This document shows, piece after piece, positions 1 to 5,505 of a stretch of 7,004 nt of DNA (within the stretch, counting starts at the first letter, position 1; each line of letters begins with the position of its first letter). Below the pieces are notes generated by a model. That model had not been told where the DNA came from and did no database searches. It worked only from the letters and a program-made list of their open reading frames with translations. Source of the stretch: Candidatus Sumerlaeota bacterium. GTDB taxonomy: Bacteria; Sumerlaeota; Sumerlaeia; MWCT01. The translations under genes and the position numbers were made by a program. Location of the stretch: assembly GCA_026398545.1 (NCBI GenBank), contig JAPLSR010000261.1, positions 1-7,004 on the forward strand, given 5' to 3'.

Positions 1-336
1 GCTCACCACAAAAATATCCCCGCTTGTTCGCTCAACGGTTTTGTCCGTGGGGATTGCCCACAGTTTCTGAATTGCCGCCGGTGGCGCGCCCGGATAAATT
101 CCAGCGCCGAGCGGCGACATTGCCCATGCTCCGATGCCCCATGATGCGCCCAGTGTGGGTGGCAGAAATATTTTGACCAGCACAAGAATCCATAAGGCAT
201 AGCGGAAACGCGCCGGAAAACGATGAAGCAGAAGCGCCGCAAAGGCAATCAAAACTACAAACAGGGCTATCTGTCCGCTCGATGCTGCCATCCATCCCAG
301 CCAGACCGCCGACATCCAATGAATCAGGGCGCTCAT
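1..336 (-). CDS. BlaR1/MecR1-like M56 family membrane peptidase, N-terminal part (cut by window edge)
   Basis: The 112 visible residues are the start of a membrane protein. Hydrophobic segments lie at about residues 22-37 (a stretch around QIALFVVLIAFAALLL) and 45-60 (RYALWILVLVKIFLPP). The second resembles the arginine-tyrosine-tryptophan and Pro-Pro pattern that opens M56 peptidases such as BlaR1 and MecR1. In that family the membrane-embedded zinc peptidase is switched on by a sensor region and inactivates the partner BlaI/MecI repressor. The HEXXH zinc motif and any sensor domain would lie beyond the left edge and cannot be checked. The start is fixed by a strong AGGAGG at 345-350, 8 bases upstream, which overlaps the last codons of the repressor gene. 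The identification leans heavily on the adjacent BlaI-type gene, because the sequence alone shows only a two-helix membrane start. Whether it senses beta-lactams or something else cannot be told. Confidence 0.8.
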   Translation of the reverse strand, partial: MSALIHWMSAVWLGWMAASSGQIALFVVLIAFAALLLHRFPARFRYALWILVLVKIFLPPTLGASWGIGAWAMSPLGAGIYPGAPPAAIQKLWAIPTDKTVERTSGDIFVVS

Positions 337-341
337 GAATT

Positions 342-755
342 TTACCTCCTCTTTTGATGTTTGCTTGCCTTTTTATCCAGCAGGCGGCGCACATTTGCGA
401 TCTCTTCATCCGTGAGATCGCTCTCCTCAATAAAGTGGGCAAGCAGCGGCGCCGCTGAACCATCCAGCATCCGGTCGAGGAATCCACGGAGCGTGGTGCG
501 GGTTACCTCCTCGCGTCCAAGTCGCGCCCGATAGACATAAGTGTTGCCCACCTGTTCGTAGCTAAGCGCTCCCTTTGCCACCAGACGGGAAAGGAGAGTT
601 TTGACCGTATTGATTGCCCAATCGTGATAGGGGGACAGGGCGGCATAAACGTCGCGCGCCGTCAAAGCACCCTGTTCCCAGATTGGTTTCATCACCTCCC
701 ATTCAGCGCTCGAAATGGAAGGATGCATTTCATGCGTTGGGTTTTTCCCGGACAT
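342..755 (-). CDS. BlaI/MecI family transcriptional repressor
   Basis: A 137-residue winged-helix repressor of typical length for BlaI/MecI. The N-terminal motif SSAEWEVMKPIW (residues 15-26) closely matches the family opening. A recognition-helix region (DWAINTVKTLLSRLVAKG, 45-62) and a wing strand (NTYVYRA, 71-77) follow. The C-terminal part (about 84-129) fits the dimerisation region, with LTDEEI near 114-119. Dimers of this family bind TACA/TGTA palindromes and are cleaved after activation of the M56 partner. I place the start at 755 rather than at the far end of the open frame (893). GGAGGT at 761-766 sits 5 bases before this ATG, the family alignment begins here, and the longer version would run through the operators. 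In staphylococcal MecI/BlaI, cleavage is at an Asn-Phe bond; the equivalent here appears to be Gly91-Phe92. The M56 gene follows after 5 bases, so the two form an operon that is probably autoregulated. Confidence 0.93.
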   Translation of the reverse strand: MSGKNPTHEMHPSISSAEWEVMKPIWEQGALTARDVYAALSPYHDWAINTVKTLLSRLVAKGALSYEQVGNTYVYRARLGREEVTRTTLRGFLDRMLDGSAAPLLAHFIEESDLTDEEIANVRRLLDKKASKHQKRR

Positions 756-808
756 GAGCGACCTCCGAAAAATTGAGATTGCAGGCTCAGAAAGTGCCCT
801 TATCAAGC

Positions 809-842
809 CTACATATGTAATCAATAGACTACATATGTAATC
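809..842. promoter_or_regulatory. Tandem BlaI/MecI-type operators
   Basis: Two perfect 10-bp palindromes TACATATGTA lie at 810-819 and 830-839, each inside an identical 14-base block CTACATATGTAATC (809-822 and 829-842). The centres are exactly 20 bp apart, about two helical turns, so two repressor dimers could bind the same face of the DNA. The core matches the TACA/TGTA dyad known for BlaI and MecI. The block is upstream of the repressor gene and probably covers its promoter, so autoregulation is expected. The sequence is seen directly; binding is inferred from the family. Confidence 0.87.
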
Positions 843-953
843 GTTTGCAAGAAAAAAATGACATATATCTAAAAATTTTTTATTCCCTTTCACGTCAAGA
901 ATCTATTAGTTGTATTATGGTCGCTGTAAGGTGCGATTTGGTATTGAAAAGTC

Positions 954-983
954 TTGAATATAGTATGATGAAAATCTCATAAT
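954..983 (+). promoter_or_regulatory. Tentative sigma-70-like promoter for the gdh operon
   Basis: TTGAAT (954-959) and CATAAT (978-983) are separated by 18 bases and match the -35 and -10 consensus at 4/6 and 5/6 positions. The -10 lies inside the left arm of the inverted repeat at 974-999. A competing -10-like TATGAT at 964-969 has no good -35 at the right distance. In such AT-rich DNA chance matches are likely, so this is weak. Confidence 0.3.
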
Positions 984-999
984 TCTTAAATTGTGAGAT
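974..999 (+). repeat. 11-bp inverted repeat with 4-base loop upstream of gdh
   Basis: The left arm ATCTCATAATT (974-984) and right arm AATTGTGAGAT (989-999) are separated by CTTA. As DNA the arms match at 10 of 11 positions. As RNA all 11 positions pair, the exception being a U-G wobble (980 with 993). It ends 58 bases before the dehydrogenase start. It has no U-run after it, so it does not look like a terminator. It could be a regulator's operator overlapping the promoter, or a hairpin near the 5' end of the message. Confidence 0.6.
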
Positions 1000-1057
1000 A
1001 TGAGGGGATGAGGAATGATATTTCGATGGGGTTTGTGAAAAAGATGGGGGTTGAAAT

Positions 1058-3979
1058 ATGGATTACAAAGCCCTTGCCCGGAAATGCGGTCTGACGGAAG
1101 AGACGCTCCGTTTTATTGAAACCCTGCTTCTCAAAAACAAAAATTTCACAAAAGAACGCATCAGGTCTATGATGGAGGCTTTTTTTGGCAAACTTGGCAT
1201 TGATGAATATTATTTTCAGACGACACCCCCTGAGGTCATTGCCCGCCATCTGGAATCGCTCCGCGCGGCAGAGGTCATCGCCCTTGATGCCCGCTCCCCG
1301 GAAGTTAATGTGGATATCCGGAGTGAAAAGAAAGATGAGACATTTTATCTTGTGGATGATACCTTAGAGAAGACGACCGAGATTGAATTGCGCATCGACC
1401 GCCTTTTTGACAATTATCGTCTCCAGTCCTACCGCACGCTGGGGCGAGCCCTCGGCGCATCCTTCCTCAGAATGTATTTCATCGACCGCCCCACCTTTAG
1501 TGAAAAGTCCGCTGACAGCTCTGATTTTACATCAAATGTGAACCTTGATTTCCTCAAGACCTCCTCAAAGGAGGCAATTGAGCGCTATGAGCAGGTTTAC
1601 AATGCCTCAAGGAGCCGTCTTACCCCCTATGTGGTAATCTCACAGAAACATACCTCACATGAGACCCGCATCATGGTCTCTCTCCCGCCATATACGTCCG
1701 AGGATTTCCTCTCCAAGTTCTCAGGCGCCATGACCACATATGGGCTTTATACTACCAGAAAGTATGTTGAGCCAATGCGTGACGGGAGGCGCATCTTCTC
1801 CTTTTACCTGAAGGAGATTCAGGATAAGGACCTACTTGAGCATCTGAAGGAGGATATAAGCCTGATTTCTTTTGTTGGGAAGACCCCCATAGATGACCTT
1901 TTCATCAACGGGACATTCACCGCCAGTGAATATCTTTACGCCTTCTCTCTCTGCCAGTTCACCTATCAGTTCATCACGGCGCACACCGAAAAGATTGAAG
2001 AGCTGAAGAAAGGGCTGGCAATGCAACCCGAGCTCCACGGTATCCTGCGCTTTTTAAAACTCCGCCTCGTCAAGGATACTTACACACGGGATGGCATCTT
2101 CCGCGTTGTCCGCCTCTATCCCGATATCATCAAGAATCTTTACAGGGACTTTCAGCAGAAATTCGACCCCGAACACTGCAGAGGGAATTCACAACAACCT
2201 CTGGAAAACATCATTAAAATGATTGAACTCCATGTCTCCCGCGAAACCCACAAAACTATTGTGCAAGCCTTTCTCGACTTTAATCGCATGATTTTGAAAA
2301 CGAATTTTTACAAAAAGGATAAAACAACCGCCTCCTTCCGCCTGTTACCTGACATCCTCGACCCTGCCAATTATCCTGACCGCCCGTTCGGTATCTTTTT
2401 TATTGTGGGCAAAGAATTTCTGGGTTTTCATGTGCGCTTCCGCGACATTGCACGAGGGGGAGTTCGCATTGTGCTCTCACAGATGGACAGGGAATATTAC
2501 TCCAACCTCGAATTCATTTTTGACGAGAGTTACCGCCTTGCCATCACCCAACAAGAAAAGAATAAGGATATACCGGAAGGTGGCGCCAAAGGCACAATTC
2601 TCCTCGGTCTTTCTTTCCAGAATCTCGCAGAGGTAGCCTTCAAAAAATATATCGATGGTCTCCTTGACCTTTTACTCCCCAGCCCGGAAATCATTGATTA
2701 TTATGGGAAGGAGGAGATTATCTTCCTTGGACCGGATGAAGGCACGGCTGAATTCATGGACTGGGCATCCCAGTATGCAAAGGAGAACGGATACTGTTTC
2801 TGGAAATCCTTCACCACGGGAAAAAGCCTTGAGATTGGCGGCATACCGCATGACATCTATGGCATGACCACCGCCGGTGTCCATGAATATGAAATAGAAA
2901 TCCTGAAACAGCTCAGTTTGAACGAGAAGGATGTCACCAAGATGCAAACAGGCGGTCCTGATGGAGACCTGGGAAGCAATGAAATCCTTGTTTCCAAAAG
3001 CAAATATCTCGCCGTGGTGGATGCCAGTGGTGTTCTCTATGACTCAAATGGGATTAACCATGAGGAACTCGTCCGCCTTGCCAGGGCGCGTCTCCCCATT
3101 AAATATTTTTCAAGGAGCAAGGTCTCAAAAAAGGGATTCCTTGTGCTGGTGGATGACCGCTCTGTTAATCTCTTTGACGGAACTACTGTTGCCAACGGGA
3201 CGGAATTCCGCAACCATTTCCATCTGACGTCTTATGCACGGGCGGATATCTTTGTCCCCTGCGGAGGCAGACCACAGTCCATCCACATCCTGAACTGGAA
3301 ACAGCTCCTCAATGAAAAGAACGAGCCGGCGTTCAGGGTGATTGTGGAGGGCGCCAATCTGTTTATAACGCAGGATGCACGTCTCGAACTGGAGAAAAAG
3401 GGATGCATCATAATCAAGGACGCCTCTGCCAACAAGGGCGGCGTTACATCCTCATCCCTTGAGGTTCTTGCCTTGCTTTCACTAACGAATGATGAGTATG
3501 ACCGGTTGTTCATTGCGCGAGGTAGTCGAACGCCCGCATTCCGCAAAAGATATGTCGCCGAGATTTTTGAGCGCATACGCCACAACGCCCGCCGGGAGTT
3601 CAACATTCTCTGGCGCGAAAATCGTGAGAAGGACGTTCCCCTGAGTATCCTTTCCAACCGCCTGAGCGAAAAAATAAACCGACTGAAGGACATCATCCAT
3701 GACTCCTATCTTTTTGAGCGCCATCCGCTTCGCAAGGTTGTCATCAGTCGTCATGTCCCGAAGGTCCTTTTAAAAAGGGTGGGGATTGACACAATTCTCA
3801 AGCGGGTGCCTGAGGCTTATCAGCGTTCCATCTTCGCCACAACCCTTGCCAGCGATTTTGTTTACACCTATGGGCTGGAGGCATCAGAGGTGGAGTTTTC
3901 CAGATATGTGGATAATCTTGAGGAAGGTGTTCCGGCAGTCCGCCTCAGGCGGAAAGCGGGAAGAAAAGTCGTGTCGTAA
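1058..3979 (+). CDS. NAD-type glutamate dehydrogenase, large (about 115 kDa, fungal GDH2-like) class
   Basis: A 973-residue enzyme predicted to convert glutamate and NAD+ to 2-oxoglutarate, ammonia and NADH in the cytoplasm. The C-terminal half carries the Glu/Leu/Phe/Val dehydrogenase core. It contains ARGGVR (465-470), the active-site lysine signature PEGGAKG with K511, GPDEGTAEF (558-566) with D560 as the likely catalytic Asp, and TGK...GG near 590-600. TGGPDGDLGSNEI (631-643) appears to be the Rossmann nucleotide loop, followed by VEGANLFITQ (763-772) and DASANKGGVTSSS (788-800). These motifs are those of the large fungal/protist NAD-GDH rather than of the 450-residue hexameric or 1600-residue bacterial enzymes. 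The first 450 residues are an extra region; residues about 203-251 have a pattern that could be an ACT-like regulatory fold (inference). The start is the first ATG in frame, with GGGGG at 1046-1050 as a modest ribosome site. The next gene follows after 23 bases. NAD preference is inferred from the class. Confidence 0.9.
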   Translation: MDYKALARKCGLTEETLRFIETLLLKNKNFTKERIRSMMEAFFGKLGIDEYYFQTTPPEVIARHLESLRAAEVIALDARSPEVNVDIRSEKKDETFYLVDDTLEKTTEIELRIDRLFDNYRLQSYRTLGRALGASFLRMYFIDRPTFSEKSADSSDFTSNVNLDFLKTSSKEAIERYEQVYNASRSRLTPYVVISQKHTSHETRIMVSLPPYTSEDFLSKFSGAMTTYGLYTTRKYVEPMRDGRRIFSFYLKEIQDKDLLEHLKEDISLISFVGKTPIDDLFINGTFTASEYLYAFSLCQFTYQFITAHTEKIEELKKGLAMQPELHGILRFLKLRLVKDTYTRDGIFRVVRLYPDIIKNLYRDFQQKFDPEHCRGNSQQPLENIIKMIELHVSRETHKTIVQAFLDFNRMILKTNFYKKDKTTASFRLLPDILDPANYPDRPFGIFFIVGKEFLGFHVRFRDIARGGVRIVLSQMDREYYSNLEFIFDESYRLAITQQEKNKDIPEGGAKGTILLGLSFQNLAEVAFKKYIDGLLDLLLPSPEIIDYYGKEEIIFLGPDEGTAEFMDWASQYAKENGYCFWKSFTTGKSLEIGGIPHDIYGMTTAGVHEYEIEILKQLSLNEKDVTKMQTGGPDGDLGSNEILVSKSKYLAVVDASGVLYDSNGINHEELVRLARARLPIKYFSRSKVSKKGFLVLVDDRSVNLFDGTTVANGTEFRNHFHLTSYARADIFVPCGGRPQSIHILNWKQLLNEKNEPAFRVIVEGANLFITQDARLELEKKGCIIIKDASANKGGVTSSSLEVLALLSLTNDEYDRLFIARGSRTPAFRKRYVAEIFERIRHNARREFNILWRENREKDVPLSILSNRLSEKINRLKDIIHDSYLFERHPLRKVVISRHVPKVLLKRVGIDTILKRVPEAYQRSIFATTLASDFVYTYGLEASEVEFSRYVDNLEEGVPAVRLRRKAGRKVVS

Positions 3980-4002
3980 TTCATGAGTGAAAGGATTGAT
4001 GT

Positions 4003-5502
4003 ATGAAACTGGAAGTAAAGAATGCTCCAGAAAAGATTCCGGGGCGGGAATTCACTGTCTGCTTGCTCGAACCCGATGTCTTCTTTTTTATGCCCCTCCC
4101 TGAGCCTTATCAGAGATTTGCGGAAGAATACCGGCAGGACTTGAAAAAAGATAAGGAGAAGGAGAAAGAAAAGGAGAAGGAGGCTTTTGTCCTTCCCGTG
4201 GATGGCATTAAGAGGGGATATCTCTATTTTGCATCACCATCTTCGGTGGAGTATTTCCCCCGCACGGAGGCATTTAAGATTATCGCTTCTGAGGCGCTTC
4301 TCAAGGCGGAAAAACTGGGATGCGAAGTCCTCTCCTTCCTTGTGAACGCCCCGGGCGCCTGTGATATTGTCCCGCTCCTGACGGAGGGGATTGTGCTGGG
4401 TGATTATCGTTTTGACCGCTATATGACAAAGGATAAACAGAGAAAGAAACGGGTGGGGCAGGTCTTCTTTTACTGCCGGAGGGAAGACCGCGACAGATTA
4501 TCACGGATTGTCAGGGAAACGCATGAGCTGGGAGAGATGGTCAATGGCGCGCGCGAGATAACAAATGAGCCGGGCGGCGTTATGACTCCAGTGGCAATTG
4601 CTCGTGAGGCAAGGCTTCTTGCGCTCAAATATTCCCTCCAATGCCGCGTGATGGATGAGAAACGGCTGAAGAGGGAGGGATACAATGGTCTCCTCACTGT
4701 GGGTTGCGGCTCGCAGAATCCCCCGCGATTGATTGTCCTCTCATACATCCCCCGAAAAGCAAGAGGCAAAAAGCACCTGTGTGTGGTGGGCAAGGGAATC
4801 ACGTTTGACACGGGCGGCGTATGCCTGAAACCCCAGAAAGACCTGTGGGAGATGAAGGCGGACATGGCAGGTGCCGCCTCCGCCATTTACACCGTTGCGG
4901 CGGCGGCGCAGAGGAAAATACCCATGAGAGTCACCGCCGTTGTCCCCGCCGCTGAAAACATTCTCAGCCCGCGCGCCACACTCCCCGGCAACATATTCCG
5001 CGCCAAAAATGGCAAAACTGTGCAGGTGGAAAATACGGACGCCGAAGGGCGGCTCATCATGACTGACGCCTTTGCAATGGCAGAAACCCTGAAACCCACG
5101 CATATTGTTGACCTTGCCACACTCACAGGTTCCTGCATTGTTGCCCTGGGGACATCCATCTCGGGCCTTTTTGGAGATACCCCTGCATTTAACAGGATGT
5201 TTTTTGAAGCTGCCGAAGTATCGGGGGAAAATTTCTGTGAACTTCCGCTTCACAAAGAGTATCTGCGCTATCTGAAGTGCGATTATGCTGATATTAATAA
5301 TTTCGCTACAGGGCGCGATGGCGGCGCCATCAGTGCGGCGCTCTTCTTATCCGAGTTCAAGCCTGCGGGCATTCCATGGATACATCTGGACATTGCGGGA
5401 ACTGCGCTCACCAGAAACACGTGGAAATATTTCCGCCCCGGCGCCACAGGGGTGGGTATCCGCACACTCGTCCGCCTTGCCGCGCGCCTTTCGGGGGAAT
5501 GA
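4003..5502 (+). CDS. pepA: Leucyl aminopeptidase, M17 (PepA) family
   Basis: A 499-residue di-metal aminopeptidase that removes N-terminal amino acids from peptides in the cytoplasm. The length is normal for the family. All key residues are visible at a constant offset of -6 from E. coli PepA. Metal ligands are K264 and D269 (VGKGITFDTGG), D287 (MKADMAGAA), D346 and E348 (NTDAEGRL). Catalytic residues are K276 (CLKP) and R350. DLATLTGS and LDIAGTA further downstream are also typical. Residues 1 to about 160 form the poorly conserved N-terminal domain. This contains an odd Lys-Glu dipeptide run at 51-60. AAGGA at 3991-3995, 7 bases before the ATG, supports this start. The gene lies 23 bases after the dehydrogenase and 3 bases before the helicase start, so the three are probably one transcript. 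With GDH it fits peptide and amino-acid catabolism. E. coli PepA also binds DNA in Xer recombination; nothing here shows that role. Confidence 0.96.
   Translation: MKLEVKNAPEKIPGREFTVCLLEPDVFFFMPLPEPYQRFAEEYRQDLKKDKEKEKEKEKEAFVLPVDGIKRGYLYFASPSSVEYFPRTEAFKIIASEALLKAEKLGCEVLSFLVNAPGACDIVPLLTEGIVLGDYRFDRYMTKDKQRKKRVGQVFFYCRREDRDRLSRIVRETHELGEMVNGAREITNEPGGVMTPVAIAREARLLALKYSLQCRVMDEKRLKREGYNGLLTVGCGSQNPPRLIVLSYIPRKARGKKHLCVVGKGITFDTGGVCLKPQKDLWEMKADMAGAASAIYTVAAAAQRKIPMRVTAVVPAAENILSPRATLPGNIFRAKNGKTVQVENTDAEGRLIMTDAFAMAETLKPTHIVDLATLTGSCIVALGTSISGLFGDTPAFNRMFFEAAEVSGENFCELPLHKEYLRYLKCDYADINNFATGRDGGAISAALFLSEFKPAGIPWIHLDIAGTALTRNTWKYFRPGATGVGIRTLVRLAARLSGE
4153..4182 (+). repeat. Purine-only hexanucleotide-type repeat encoding (Lys-Glu)5
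   Basis: Five consecutive 6-base units of the form AAR-GAR, mostly AAGGAG, encode five Lys-Glu pairs (residues 51-60) of the aminopeptidase. The codons alternate between AAG/AAA and GAG/GAA. The surrounding stretch (LKKD before it) is also charged. It lies in the variable N-terminal domain, probably in a surface loop or helix. Slippage by whole units would keep the reading frame. Confidence 0.85.
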
Positions 5503-5505
5503 ACT

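Larger units (their letters stand above)
756..1057. other. Divergent AT-rich intergenic region between the repressor operon and the gdh operon
   Basis: About 300 bp with no convincing gene. It holds the repressor Shine-Dalgarno site (761-766), two operator dyads (809-842), an AT-rich stretch around 850-890, a tentative rightward promoter (954-983), an 11-bp inverted repeat (974-999) and a G-rich site before the dehydrogenase start (1046-1050). Both flanking operons must have promoters here. On the minus strand TTGCAA at 845-850 could be a -35 element, with an AT-rich -10 near 821-828 between the two dyads, but its -10 match is poor. Confidence 0.7.

Noticed and set aside
809..842. CRISPR-like or mobile-element repeat
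   Set aside because: Only two short copies with a 6-base interval, each a palindrome matching a known repressor site.
860..869. Possible third, degenerate operator (GACATATATC)
   Set aside because: It differs from TACATATGTA at three of ten positions and lies 30 bp, not 20, from the next dyad, in AT-rich DNA where such matches occur by chance.
872..882. A-run followed by T-run that could be a terminator
   Set aside because: It is an AT-only stretch without a GC stem, and it lies upstream of both operons rather than at a gene end.
756..893. Longer repressor frame starting at 893
   Set aside because: The extra 46 residues would be read through the operators, lack similarity to the family and have no ribosome site. 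The ATG at 755 has GGAGGT 5 bases upstream.
986..1249. Minus-strand open frame of 87 codons over the dehydrogenase start and part of the spacer
   Set aside because: It mostly mirrors the dehydrogenase N-terminus, shows no domain, and has no clear ribosome site or partner.
3232..3754. Minus-strand open frames opposite the dehydrogenase
   Set aside because: They mirror the conserved coding strand, have low-complexity Arg/Ser-rich composition and show no recognisable domain.
5500..5502. TGA as a selenocysteine or recoded stop joining peptidase and helicase
   Set aside because: The peptidase is full length at this point, a start with a ribosome site follows, and no selenocysteine insertion hairpin was recognised.
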